A stretch of 64,000 nt of DNA from Rhodospirillaceae bacterium (GTDB lineage Bacteria > Pseudomonadota > Alphaproteobacteria > GCA-2731375). The stretch covers positions 62,001 through 126,000 of the forward strand of contig JABIWH010000032.1 of the NCBI GenBank assembly GCA_018701215.1. Direction: 5' to 3'. The stretch's first letter is position 1; the number at the start of each line of letters is the position of its first letter. Shown in pieces: positions 16,928-25,643 of the stretch. Under the pieces are notes generated by a model. It had not been told where the DNA came from. It saw only the letters and a list, made by a program, of their open reading frames with translations, and searched no databases. Made by a program: the position numbers and the translations under genes.

Positions 16928-17548
16928 ATGGCAACTCTTCTACATTTGAAATCGAGTATTTTTGGCGAGAACGGCCAATCCTCCGGCTTGAGCAACACTT
17001 TCGTCGAGGATTGGCGCGCCCAGCATCCAGACGGCAATGTCGTGGTTCGTGATTTGGCGGCCGCTCCATTGCCCCATCTTGATGCCGTTGCCGTCGGTGG
17101 GTTCATGACGGCCATGGATGACCGTTCAGCGGAACAGGCCGTTGCGGTGGCTCGATCTGACGAACTGATTGCGGAAATCAGCGGCGCCGAAGTGATCGTG
17201 ATCGCCCTGCCAATGTATAATTTCGGCATCCCCTCGACGCTGAAAGCCTGGATTGATCATATTGCCCGTGCCGGCGTTACCTTTCGCTACACCGAGAACG
17301 GCCCGGAAGGCCTGTTAACAGGCAAGAAGGCCTATGTCTTCGCCGCGCGCGGTGGGCTCTATGCTGGCACATCGAACGACACGCAAACCCCATACATCGA
17401 GAATGTGTTGGGATTTGTTGGCATCAATGACGTCACTATCATCGCCGCCGAAGGCCTGAATATGGGTGATGAAGCAAAGGCCGCTTCGCTTTCAACCGCC
17501 CACGGCCAGATCACGGCGTTAAGCGGGACACTCTCCGCCGTTGCGTAA
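16928..17548 (+). CDS. azoR: FMN-dependent NADH-azoreductase
   Basis: 206 aa from the ATG at 16928, preceded by AAGGAATAATC; a second in-frame ATG 15 nt upstream is less well placed. Flavodoxin-like fold: LLHLKSSIFGENGQSSGLS (phosphate-binding loop, about residues 4-22), ALPMYNFGIPSTLKAWIDHI (about 95-114) and FAARGGLYAG (about 140) are all FMN-contact motifs of AzoR. It reduces quinones and azo bonds by two-electron transfer from NADH. Divergent from a LysR gene that probably controls it, and followed by a strong terminator. Confidence 0.92.
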   Translation: MATLLHLKSSIFGENGQSSGLSNTFVEDWRAQHPDGNVVVRDLAAAPLPHLDAVAVGGFMTAMDDRSAEQAVAVARSDELIAEISGAEVIVIALPMYNFGIPSTLKAWIDHIARAGVTFRYTENGPEGLLTGKKAYVFAARGGLYAGTSNDTQTPYIENVLGFVGINDVTIIAAEGLNMGDEAKAASLSTAHGQITALSGTLSAVA

Positions 17549-17574
17549 GCGCATGGGAAATCGGGCTCAAATAA

Positions 17575-17612
17575 CCGCATTCGTTCTGGCTTCAATGCCA
17601 GAACGAATGCGG
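17575..17612 (+). terminator. Strong intrinsic terminator after azoR
   Basis: A perfect 16-bp stem, CCGCATTCGTTCTGGC paired with GCCAGAACGAATGCGG around a TTCAAT loop, begins 27 nt after the azoR stop and is followed by CCTGGTTTTAATTTTC. On the minus strand it also lies just past the PPOX gene end at 17656, so it may serve both convergent units. Confidence 0.8.
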
Positions 17613-17655
17613 CCTGGTTTTAATTTTCTTCCCGCCGCAAGTGCCTTGCGACCCC

Positions 17656-18168
17656 TCAGGCGCGGCCATCGAATTCGGTCTTCGGGTCCTGGTAATATCG
17701 TTGATGCCAGATGCCTTCGCCGGCCTCGTCCTGCAATGGCAGCCGCCAGCTGCGCACCTTGGCATCCGCCAGCCTGATCCGGAACAGGCCGCGCCGCTCG
17801 TTGATGGTATTTCGCAAATAGGCCTCCGCATCGTCGCTGGGCACGTACTGTTTGGCCATGCGCAGATACAGATCGCGCCATTGCGCGTCCGCGCCAACGT
17901 CGTACAGCAGCTCCGCCACCCCTTCGACCATGACCTTGCGGTAGGGCAATGGCTGTTCATCAATGCAGAGTGCGGCGCGCGGATCATGGCGTAGGCAGGC
18001 GAACCATTCCGAACGTTCACGCGGGGGGAAATAGATCGCCTCGTCCTCGTACAAATACCACAACGGCGTGACCAGCGGACTGCCGTCGGGGCGAACGACG
18101 GCGATCCGCATGACGACACGCCGTTCGCTCAGGAAAGCCACGTGCTCTTCCTTGCTCAAGACAGGCAT
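17656..18168 (-). CDS. Pyridoxamine-5'-phosphate-oxidase-like (PPOX) flavoprotein
   Basis: 170 aa split-barrel protein. PDGSPLVTPLWYLYEDEAIYF (about residues 25-45, given in part) and the AALCIDEQPLPYRKVMVEG stretch (about 70-88) are typical of the PPOX/F420-binding group. These proteins bind FMN, F420 or heme and often act as reductases or oxidases of small molecules. It lies 10 nt downstream of the luciferase-like oxidoreductase gene on the same strand, so joint use of a flavin or deazaflavin is plausible, though unproven. Convergent with azoR across a strong terminator. Confidence 0.82.
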   Translation of the reverse strand: MPVLSKEEHVAFLSERRVVMRIAVVRPDGSPLVTPLWYLYEDEAIYFPPRERSEWFACLRHDPRAALCIDEQPLPYRKVMVEGVAELLYDVGADAQWRDLYLRMAKQYVPSDDAEAYLRNTINERRGLFRIRLADAKVRSWRLPLQDEAGEGIWHQRYYQDPKTEFDGRA

Positions 18169-18178
18169 GATGGCGCCC

Positions 18179-19201
18179 CTAGTCCAAGATCAATTCAGCA
18201 TAGGTCTCCAGATCCTCTGGCGTTTTGGGCCAGACCAGCAACGATGTCACGGCGCTGTCTTCCCAGGCCGCCAGCCGCTGTTTGATACGGTCCTTGGGGC
18301 CGACCAGGGCGATATCATCGACCAATTCGTCGGGCACGGCGGCCACGGCCTCGGCCTTCTTGCCGTCGAGATACAGATCCTGGATCTTGGCCGCCGCCTC
18401 CGCATAGCCCATGCGGGCCACCAGCTCGTTGTGGAAGTTCTTATCCTTGGCGCCCATGCCGCCGACGTAAAGCGCGAGGCTCTTTTTCACCTCCAGGCGG
18501 CCAGCTTCCAGATCGTCGGTGATGTGCATTTGCATGGGGTACATGATCTCGAAATCATCGCCGCGTCCGCGAATGGCATCGGCATAGACGTCCTCGCGCT
18601 CCGGCGAATAATATAATGGGAACCAGCCGTCGCAGATTTCCGCCGCCATTGCCACGTTCTTCGGACCTTCGGCACCCAGAAAGATCGGGATGTCGGCGCG
18701 CAGGGGATGGGTAATGGGCTTTAACGGCTTGCCCAGGCCCCAGGAGCCCGGTGCGTCCTCGGGATAGGGAATGGTGTAGTGGGCACCGTCCAATTGCACC
18801 GGGGTCTCGCGGGCCAGAACTTGGCGGATGATGTCGATATACTCCCGGGTCCGTGCCAAAGGTTTGGCGAAGGGTTGGCCGTACCAGCCTTCCACCACCT
18901 GCGGGCCGGAGACACCAAGGCCCAGGATCAGCCGGCCATTGGAAAGATGGTCCAAGGTCAGGGCATGCATGGCCGTAGCGGTCGGCGTGCGCGCCGAAAT
19001 CTGCACGATGGCCGTGCCCAGCTTGATCTTTTCCGTGTGCGCCCCGACCCAGGCCAGGGGCGTCAGGGCATCGGAGCCATAGGCCTCGGCCGTAAAAAAG
19101 CCGTAATAGCCCAGGGCCTCGGCGCGCTTGGCCACACTGATCAGATCCTGCGGCGGTTGCGCGCCCCAATAGCCGGTCATTAATCCCAATTTCAATGTCA
19201 T
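18179..19201 (-). CDS. LLM class F420/flavin-dependent oxidoreductase
   Basis: 340 aa luciferase-like TIM barrel: LKLGLMTGYWGAQPP at the start, FTAEAYGSDALTPLAW (about 36-51), KIKLGTAIVQISARTP (about 59) and GRLILGLGVSGPQVVEGWYG (about 88). This pattern is closest to the subgroup annotated as F420-dependent, but the cofactor cannot be proven without F420 genes in view. AGGAGAG lies 5 nt before the ATG. It is the third gene of the SMP-30/SMP-30/LLM/PPOX run on the minus strand. Confidence 0.86.
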   Translation of the reverse strand: MTLKLGLMTGYWGAQPPQDLISVAKRAEALGYYGFFTAEAYGSDALTPLAWVGAHTEKIKLGTAIVQISARTPTATAMHALTLDHLSNGRLILGLGVSGPQVVEGWYGQPFAKPLARTREYIDIIRQVLARETPVQLDGAHYTIPYPEDAPGSWGLGKPLKPITHPLRADIPIFLGAEGPKNVAMAAEICDGWFPLYYSPEREDVYADAIRGRGDDFEIMYPMQMHITDDLEAGRLEVKKSLALYVGGMGAKDKNFHNELVARMGYAEAAAKIQDLYLDGKKAEAVAAVPDELVDDIALVGPKDRIKQRLAAWEDSAVTSLLVWPKTPEDLETYAELILD

Positions 19202-19255
19202 TTTACTCTCCTGGTCTGGCGCAACATGGCGCGCCGGTAAGCTGAATAATTCGAA

Positions 19256-20176
19256 CTAGTCCATGTGGGCGTACATGGTCTCGCCGGGGCTGGGCATTTC
19301 GGCCCGTAGAATCTTGCCGCTAAACGACGAGGTGATGAACAGCGAGCGGTTGTCCGGGCCGCCATAGGCCATGTTGGTGGTCAACAGGCTGCCGTCGGGA
19401 TCGGGAATCTTATAGGTCGGCAGGCCCAGGGCGGAAAACAGCCAGACCGCACCAAAACCGGCATGGGCGATGGACAGATTGCCATCCACGTCCATGGCCA
19501 TGCCATCGGGGCCCATGCCGCCCACCAATTGGGCGAACAGGCCGACCCGATTGACGCTGCCGTCCCGGCGGAACGGCATGCGCCAGACCGCGTTGGCACG
19601 GGTCACGGCGATGTAGAGCAGGCTTTCATCCGGATCCATCACCAGGCCGTTGGGGCTGGGCACATTGTCGATCAGGCAATGCAAGGCGCCGTTGGTATCC
19701 ATGCGGAAAACCCGGCCGGTGGGATCATGCAGGCCGGTATCGCCCTGATCGGTAAAATACAGATCACCGTTGGAGGCGAAGAACAGATCGTTGACGCCCT
19801 TGTAGCCGGGCAACTGTTCCGGCCCGATATAGACCGAAACCTTGCCGTTCACCGGATCAATTTCGACAATGCCCTTGCGCCGGTCCGCCACGAAGATGCG
19901 GCCATCTTTGTGAATTTTCAGACCATTGGGGCTGCCGTCATAGTCCGCCGCCACCTCGAACTCTCCGCCGGGGGAGATCTTGAAAACGCGACCATGGGCG
20001 ATATCAACAACGTAGAGATTGCCGTCCCGATCGAACGAAGGCCCTTCCAGGAACGAACCCAGAGGCCGGCCGCGAAAGATATCCCGGGACATATGGGAAT
20101 CCTTGTCCAGCAGCTGCAGCTCGTCCGGCACCTGGGCGAAGACGGTCGGTTCGATCACGGTCGGTTGGGGATACAT
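19256..20176 (-). CDS. SMP-30/gluconolactonase-like protein, copy 2
   Basis: 306 aa six-bladed beta-propeller. Repeated blade motifs include FLEGPSFDRDGNLYVVDI (about residues 41-58, Glu metal ligand), DYDGSPNGLKIHKDGRIFVA (about 78), DNVPSPNGLVMDP (about 168) and MGPDGMAMDVDGNLSIA (about 220). The family hydrolyses lactones or related esters with a divalent metal. It is a close paralogue of the next upstream gene (start 21151), by eye about four in five residues identical, with both beginning MYPQ-TVIEPTVF. The pair is a tandem duplication in one operon. Confidence 0.88.
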   Translation of the reverse strand: MYPQPTVIEPTVFAQVPDELQLLDKDSHMSRDIFRGRPLGSFLEGPSFDRDGNLYVVDIAHGRVFKISPGGEFEVAADYDGSPNGLKIHKDGRIFVADRRKGIVEIDPVNGKVSVYIGPEQLPGYKGVNDLFFASNGDLYFTDQGDTGLHDPTGRVFRMDTNGALHCLIDNVPSPNGLVMDPDESLLYIAVTRANAVWRMPFRRDGSVNRVGLFAQLVGGMGPDGMAMDVDGNLSIAHAGFGAVWLFSALGLPTYKIPDPDGSLLTTNMAYGGPDNRSLFITSSFSGKILRAEMPSPGETMYAHMD

Positions 20177-20212
20177 GGCAATGCTCCGGCGGAGGGGGAT
20201 GAAATCAGGCGG

Positions 20213-21151
20213 TCATTGTGCGTCAAGTTTGGCACCGACACCAGAGAACATGGGCTGGCCAGGGGTCGGCAACTCCGCCCGCAGGATCTTGCCGCTAAGC
20301 GACGAGGTGATGAACAGCGAGCGGTTATCGGGCCCGCCGTAGGCGACATTGGTGGTCGCCAGGCTGCCGTCGGGATCGGGGATCTTGTAAAGCGGCAGCC
20401 CCAGGGCGGAAAACAGCCAGACTGCGCCAAAGCCGAAATGCGCCAGGCTCAGGTTCCCCTCCACATCCATAGCCATGCCATCAGGGCCCATGCCGCCGAC
20501 CAATTGGGCGAACAGGCCGACCCGATTGACGCTGCCGTCCTGGCGGAACGGCATGCGCCAGACCCCATTGATCCGGGTCACGGCGAGGTAAAGCTGGGTT
20601 TCTCCCGGGTCCATCACCAAGCCGTTGGGACCGGGTATATTGTCGAGCAGGCAATGCAGTTTGCCCTTGGTATCCCAGCGAAAGACCCGGCCGCTGGCAT
20701 CCTCCAGCCCAGTCGCGCCCATGTCGGTAAAGAAGAGATCGCCGTTGGAGGCGAAAAACAAATCATTCAGCCCCTTGTAGCCGGCAATATCCTCCGGCCC
20801 GATGAGCACTGAAACCTTGCCGTTCTCCGGATCGATTTCGAGGATGCCGTTGGTTTTGTCGGCCACGAATATACGGCCGTCCCGGTGGATTTTCAGGCCG
20901 TTGGGGTTGCCGTCATAGTCTGCCACGACATCGAATTCGCCGCTTTCGGAAATTCGGAATATTCGGCCATGGGCGATATCGACCACATACAGATTGCCGT
21001 CCAGGTCGAACGAGGGACCTTCCAGGAACGAGCCCAGAGGGCGACCGCGAAAAACATCCCGGGACAGAAAACAATCCCGGTCCCAAAATTGCAATTCATC
21101 AGGCACTTCGGCAAAGACCGTCGGCTCGATTACCGTGACTTGGGGATACAT
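20213..21151 (-). CDS. SMP-30/gluconolactonase-like protein, copy 1
   Basis: 312 aa from the ATG at 21151 (GGAG 7 nt upstream), chosen because the paralogue at 20176 begins at the same MYPQ; the open frame extends to 21268. Blades show FLEGPSFDLDGNLYVVDI, DYDGNPNGLKIHRDGRIFVA, DNIPGPNGLVMDP and MGPDGMAMDVEGNLSLA. A lactonase or metal-dependent esterase acting on sugar lactones is the family role. First gene of the run leading to the second copy, the LLM oxidoreductase and the PPOX protein, and divergent from the deacetylase-like genes. Confidence 0.88.
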   Translation of the reverse strand: MYPQVTVIEPTVFAEVPDELQFWDRDCFLSRDVFRGRPLGSFLEGPSFDLDGNLYVVDIAHGRIFRISESGEFDVVADYDGNPNGLKIHRDGRIFVADKTNGILEIDPENGKVSVLIGPEDIAGYKGLNDLFFASNGDLFFTDMGATGLEDASGRVFRWDTKGKLHCLLDNIPGPNGLVMDPGETQLYLAVTRINGVWRMPFRQDGSVNRVGLFAQLVGGMGPDGMAMDVEGNLSLAHFGFGAVWLFSALGLPLYKIPDPDGSLATTNVAYGGPDNRSLFITSSLSGKILRAELPTPGQPMFSGVGAKLDAQ

Positions 21152-21240
21152 GGTAGGCTCCTTCATGACGCGCACGAAATTTGCAACGCCATTGTGCCCA
21201 GCCCTTGGGTGTGGCTCAACCCTGTGGCAAGATCGGTGAT

Positions 21241-22149
21241 ATGGCCCAGGAACGTTTGACTTACTCACCGATCATCGACCGGCCCCGCCTGCAGCTACCG
21301 GATGGCGCGCGGGTAGCGTTGTGGGTCTGTCCGAACATCGAGCATTACGAATATCTGCCCAATCCCGTGCGGATCCGCGACCCCTGGCCGCGCATGCCCC
21401 ATCCGGACATCCTTGGCTATGGCATCAAGGACTATGGCAACCGGGTTGGATTGTGGCGCATGTTTGATGTCATGGACCATTTCGATGTGCGCTGTACGGT
21501 TTCGCTGAACCTGAGCGTGTTCGAGCATTATCCGGAAATCATGGCGGCCTGCGAGGCACGGAAATGGGACGTGTTGTGCCATGGCATGTACAACACCCAG
21601 TATCTGTGGGGTCTGGACGAAGGGGACGAACGGGCGATTATCGAGGAATGCGTCGAGACCTACCGCCGCCTGACGGGACGGCAGCTGCCCGGCTGGTTCT
21701 CGCCCGCTGCCTCCCACACCCTGAACACACCCGATCTAGTGGCCGAGGCGGGCATCAAATATTACGCCGATTGGGTTCACGACGACCAACCGGGGCCGAT
21801 GAATGTACGCAAGGGGCGGCTTTTGACGGTGCCCTATTCCATGGAACTGAACGACGCCGTGCTGCACAACCGGGCCCAGGAGGCGGACGACTTTTTGGTC
21901 ATGGTGCGGGACTATTTCGATACGGTTTATGCCGAGGGCGCGGCGCAACCCCGCGTTATGTGTCTGGCCTTGCATCCCTATATGATGGGACAACCCCACC
22001 GCATCGGTTATTTGGAGAAAATGCTGGACTATATCCTTTCCCACGACGGTGTCTGGCAGGCCACGGGCGAGCAGATCGCCGATTGGTATTACGCCGAGAT
22101 GTGGGATCAGGTGACAGCGCATTTGGCTGAAGGTGATGGTAATGGTTGA
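21241..22149 (+). CDS. Polysaccharide-deacetylase-like (PuuE/NodB-fold) protein, first of a pair
   Basis: 302 aa from the ATG at 21241; an upstream TTG at 21181 is less likely. The sequence follows the PuuE-allantoinase/peptidoglycan-deacetylase-like group: VALWVCPNIEHYEYL (about residue 20), DYGNRVGLWRMFDVMDHF (about 63), WDVLCHGMYNTQYLWGL (about 110), RQLPGWFSPAASHTLNTPDL (about 145) and LALHPYMMGQPHR (about 240). The usual TFDDG motif is replaced by an Asn-Ile-Glu segment, so activity on sugar polymers is doubtful; hydrolysis of a small amide is as plausible. It overlaps the next gene by 8 nt. Confidence 0.82.
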   Translation: MAQERLTYSPIIDRPRLQLPDGARVALWVCPNIEHYEYLPNPVRIRDPWPRMPHPDILGYGIKDYGNRVGLWRMFDVMDHFDVRCTVSLNLSVFEHYPEIMAACEARKWDVLCHGMYNTQYLWGLDEGDERAIIEECVETYRRLTGRQLPGWFSPAASHTLNTPDLVAEAGIKYYADWVHDDQPGPMNVRKGRLLTVPYSMELNDAVLHNRAQEADDFLVMVRDYFDTVYAEGAAQPRVMCLALHPYMMGQPHRIGYLEKMLDYILSHDGVWQATGEQIADWYYAEMWDQVTAHLAEGDGNG

Positions 22150-23074
22150 TAAACGCCTGCCAGGCATGGACCATGCCCTCTACCCTTTTTCCGCCCTGCC
22201 AACCCGTCCGGCGCTGACCTGGCCCAACGGAAAGCGGCTGGCCATATGGATTGTTCTGCACCTGGAACAATGGGAATTGCAGCCCCCCGCCGCCGCCATC
22301 CGTGATGCTCGTTTTCGTGGCGAATTCGGTAATTTTTTTCCCGACTACCGTACCTATTCAACACGGGAGTATGGCAACCGGGTCGGCATCTTCCGGGTTC
22401 TCGAAGTCCTCGACCGCTATTCCGTGCCCGTCACCGTGGCCGCCAATAGCGCCCTGTGCCGGGAGCGGCCGCGGTTGATCGAGGAATGTCTGCGCCGGGG
22501 CTACGAGATCGCGGCCCACGGCAGCCATGCGACCCGCATGATCAATTCCCAAATGAGCCTGACCCAGGAAGAAGATCTGATCCATGGCGCCTTTGCGGCG
22601 ATCCGGCAATGCAGTGGTGCCGCGCGGGTCGGCTGGATCGGCCAAGATTTCGGTGAGAGCCAACGTACGCCACAGATACTGGCCGCCGCCGGGGTCGATT
22701 ATCTGGCTGATTGGCCCAATGACGACCAACCCTATTGGCTGACCCTGGCGCCGCCCCTGGTATCGCTGCCCTATCACGTGGAATGGGACGATGGAACAGT
22801 GTTGGCGCTACGACAGTTAACCGCGCCGCGCTATGGCCAGATCGTGTGCGAAGCCGCTGACCGGCTGCACCGGGACAGCACGGGAGGCGACGGCGGCGCC
22901 CGCATGATGAGCCTTGGTCTGCACCCCTGGGTGATCGGACAGCCGCAGCGCATCCGCTACCTCGACCAGATTCTAAGCCACCTCTCGGAGATGGAAGGGC
23001 TGTGGTTTGCCGCCGCCGGCGACATCGCCGACAGCTTTCGGTCGCAGATAGCCGCCCCCGCGCAAACATCATGA
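22142..23074 (+). CDS. Polysaccharide-deacetylase-like (PuuE/NodB-fold) protein, second of a pair
   Basis: 310 aa from the ATG at 22142 (AAGGTG 6 nt upstream); ATG 22136 is an alternative. It parallels its neighbour: LAIWIVLHLEQWELQPP, YGNRVGIFRVLEVLDRY, YEIAAHGSHATRMINSQ, VGWIGQDFGESQRTPQIL and LGLHPWVIGQPQRI. The HGSH segment retains more of the usual metal-binding HxxxH look than the first protein. It overlaps the permease gene by 4 nt (ATGA), implying translational coupling. The two deacetylase-like proteins may form a hetero-complex or act on successive substrates (inference). Confidence 0.82.
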   Translation: MVDKRLPGMDHALYPFSALPTRPALTWPNGKRLAIWIVLHLEQWELQPPAAAIRDARFRGEFGNFFPDYRTYSTREYGNRVGIFRVLEVLDRYSVPVTVAANSALCRERPRLIEECLRRGYEIAAHGSHATRMINSQMSLTQEEDLIHGAFAAIRQCSGAARVGWIGQDFGESQRTPQILAAAGVDYLADWPNDDQPYWLTLAPPLVSLPYHVEWDDGTVLALRQLTAPRYGQIVCEAADRLHRDSTGGDGGARMMSLGLHPWVIGQPQRIRYLDQILSHLSEMEGLWFAAAGDIADSFRSQIAAPAQTS

Positions 23075-23778
23075 GCGAATTCTGGCCGGCGCTAAGCGCC
23101 TCATTGGCATTATTGAGCCAAGGAGATGATTATCTTCGCGGGATCATCATTTTGTCGCTGCAGGTCAGTCTGACCGCCGTCGCCATCGCCACCGTCATCG
23201 GACTGCCGATCGGCGCCGTCACCGCGCTGTTTCGGTTTCCCGGCCGCCGGGTCCTGGTTGTCCTTTTGAATGCCTTGATGGGCCTGCCCCCCGTGGTCGT
23301 GGGACTGGTGGTCTATTTGCTGTTGTCGCGGGCCGGTCCGTTCGGCGCCCTGGGCCTGTTGTTCACGCCCACGGCGATGGTGATCGCGCAATTTGTCCTG
23401 GTTCTGCCGATTATCGCGGCCCTGAGCCGGCAGGTGATGGAGGGGATGTGGCTGGAATACCGTGAACAGCTGCAATCTCTCGGTGTGCCGCCGCTGGGCC
23501 AGCTTTCGGTGCTGCTGTGGGATGGCCGCTTCGCCCTTTTGACGGCGGTTCTAGCCGGTTTCGGGCGCGCCACCGCCGAAGTCGGAGCGGTAATGATCGT
23601 CGGCGGCAATATCGACCACGTGACCCGTGTCATGACCACAACCATTGCATTGGAAGCCAGCAAAGGTGACCTCGCCAAGGCTCTCGGCTTGGGCGTGGTG
23701 CTGCTGCTGGTCTCTCTCGTGGTCAACTTATTGGCGTATTTACTGCGGGAGCTATCGCGCCTTCGATTTGCCGACTGA
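23071..23778 (+). CDS. tupB: ABC transporter permease, tungstate (TupB) type
   Basis: 235 aa from the ATG at 23071. About five to six membrane segments; the TupB-like core is LMGLPPVVVGLVVYLLLSR (about residues 67-85), with the cytoplasmic loop RATAEVGAVMIVGGNIDHVT (about 164-183) and EASKGDLAKALGLGVVLL. TupB forms the channel of high-affinity tungstate importers, with TupA (binding protein) and TupC (ATPase). Neither partner is in this window near the gene, which is unusual. Its start overlaps the deacetylase-like gene by 4 nt. The specificity call rests on overall sequence pattern only. Confidence 0.75.
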   Translation: MSEFWPALSASLALLSQGDDYLRGIIILSLQVSLTAVAIATVIGLPIGAVTALFRFPGRRVLVVLLNALMGLPPVVVGLVVYLLLSRAGPFGALGLLFTPTAMVIAQFVLVLPIIAALSRQVMEGMWLEYREQLQSLGVPPLGQLSVLLWDGRFALLTAVLAGFGRATAEVGAVMIVGGNIDHVTRVMTTTIALEASKGDLAKALGLGVVLLLVSLVVNLLAYLLRELSRLRFAD

Positions 23779-23918
23779 GGCAATTTTCTGGACCTGGCAC
23801 CGAGCGGACCCCCGCCAAATTCCGTTAACTATCGCCATTTGGGATTTCTTAACCCCTATGACGTTAGGTTTACCCAACTGATGGCGCAGTAGGCGCGGTC
23901 CATGGAAATGTGAAGTGT

Positions 23919-25637
23919 ATGGCAACCGTTTCTCTAGAAAAGACCACGGATAGTATTCCAGCTTGGGATAACGAATTGCTGGCGCAATCCATCACCGCTG
24001 CCGGCGGCGCGGTCTATTGCTGGGATATCGTCGCCGACCGTATGGAATGGTCAGGCGGCGCGGCGGAGGCTTTAGGGCTGAACCATACGGATGTGCCCCG
24101 TCAAGGCACTCAAATGCAACGACGCATCGCCCCCGATGACTTACCGGGACGGTCCATTGCACTCTCTCGACTGCTTGATGACGGCACCGCCTACGCCTGC
24201 GAATTCAAGCTGCGCCGATCCGATGGCGGTTTTGAATGGATCGACGAGCGCGGCAGCATCGAACTGGATGGCGATGGCAAGGCATCCCGCTTCCATGGCA
24301 TCATGCGCGTGATCACCCCCTGGAAGGTGCGTGAGGCCGAGCTGGAGCGGATGGCCTATTATGACACCTTGACCGGACATCTGAACCGGGCGCGCCTGCA
24401 GGAGGCGTTGGACGAAGTCCTGTCGAACTGCCGCGAAGAGGGCACGAGCGCGGCATATCTTCTAGTCAATATTGACCGCCTGGGCCTGATCAACGACGAC
24501 TATGGTTTCGATGTCGCGGATTCCGCCATCGTTGAAATTGGCAAACGGGTGGAAAACTGCACCCAGGTCGGCGATATCATCGGACGGGCGGGCGGCAATC
24601 AATTCGGCCTGATAATGCCCGGCGCCACGGATCTGGAAATGCGCAAGGTGGCGGAGCAAATCCTCTTCGCCGCGCGCCAGCGGGAAATTGTCAGCGAGGC
24701 TGGCCCTTTGGCGGTTTCCCTGTCTCTGGGCGGCGCTCTGTTGCCGAAGGACGGCGCCAACAGCCGCGAAGCCATGGGACGGGCCGAAGAGGCCCTGTCA
24801 AAAGCCAAAATACAAGGCCGCGACCGTTTCGTCCCGCACCGTGGTTCCGCCAATCGTGACGCTGCCCGGCGCAAATCCCTGGCGACCGGCGATGCGGTCA
24901 TGCGGGCGATGAAGGATGGACGCCTGACATTCGCGGTTCAACCCATCGTCGACAGTGCGAGCGGCGAAACCCAATTGTACGAATGCCTGTTGCGCATGCT
25001 GAACGAGAATGGCGAACTGGTTCCCGCGGGCCTGTTTATTCCCGTGGTTGAAAAACTGGGCCTGATCCGCCGTTTGGACAAACACACGCTTGAAATGGCC
25101 CTGCTGGAGATGGAGCAGGTCAAGGACATCCATCTCGCCGTCAACGTCTCGGGCATGTCGGCGACCGATCCCTCGACCCTGGATCACCTGTTGTCCATGG
25201 TGCATATCCATTCCGGTGTCGCCGACCGTTTGATCTTCGAGATCACCGAAACCGTGGCTATGATGGACTACGAGGAAACCGCCCGCTTCGCCAACAAACT
25301 GCGGGATCTGGGTTGCCGCATTGCGCTGGATGATTTCGGCGCCGGCTATACCTCTTACCGGCATCTAAAGGCACTGTCGGTTGATATTGTGAAAATCGAC
25401 GGGCAGTTTGTTAAGGACCTGCACGAAAACAAGGAAAATCAGTTGTTCGTGCAAACCTTGCTGGATCTGGCAGACGGCTTTAACGCCGACGTGGTCGGCG
25501 AATGCGTGGAAACCGAGGAAGAGGCCCAGGCCCTGCGTGATCGCGGCGTGAAATACCTACAAGGCTATCACTTCGGCGCGCCGGTCATCGAACGCCCCTG
25601 GGGCACGCCCGCCCTGAGCATTGTGTCCGCCCCATAA
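23919..25637 (+). CDS. PAS-GGDEF-EAL protein, probable c-di-GMP phosphodiesterase
   Basis: 572 aa from the ATG at 23919 (a GTG 9 nt upstream is possible). A PAS region (about residues 25-130) is followed by a GGDEF domain (about 145-300) whose signature reads AGGNQFGL instead of GGDEF, so cyclase activity is unlikely. The EAL domain (about 325-560) keeps the catalytic set: YECLLRM (Glu; EAL reads ECL), AVNVSG, FEITETVAM, DDFGAGYTSY, VKIDGQFVK, VGECVETEEEA and YLQGYHFG. It should cleave c-di-GMP, perhaps gated by the PAS domain. No membrane segment, so cytoplasmic. Confidence 0.9.
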   Translation: MATVSLEKTTDSIPAWDNELLAQSITAAGGAVYCWDIVADRMEWSGGAAEALGLNHTDVPRQGTQMQRRIAPDDLPGRSIALSRLLDDGTAYACEFKLRRSDGGFEWIDERGSIELDGDGKASRFHGIMRVITPWKVREAELERMAYYDTLTGHLNRARLQEALDEVLSNCREEGTSAAYLLVNIDRLGLINDDYGFDVADSAIVEIGKRVENCTQVGDIIGRAGGNQFGLIMPGATDLEMRKVAEQILFAARQREIVSEAGPLAVSLSLGGALLPKDGANSREAMGRAEEALSKAKIQGRDRFVPHRGSANRDAARRKSLATGDAVMRAMKDGRLTFAVQPIVDSASGETQLYECLLRMLNENGELVPAGLFIPVVEKLGLIRRLDKHTLEMALLEMEQVKDIHLAVNVSGMSATDPSTLDHLLSMVHIHSGVADRLIFEITETVAMMDYEETARFANKLRDLGCRIALDDFGAGYTSYRHLKALSVDIVKIDGQFVKDLHENKENQLFVQTLLDLADGFNADVVGECVETEEEAQALRDRGVKYLQGYHFGAPVIERPWGTPALSIVSAP

Positions 25638-25643
25638 GAACCG

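Noticed and set aside
23838..23873. CtrA half-sites (TTAAC, TTAACC) upstream of the EAL gene
   Set aside because: Spacing is about 20 nt and the elements are common in AT-rich gaps; no support beyond the short matches.
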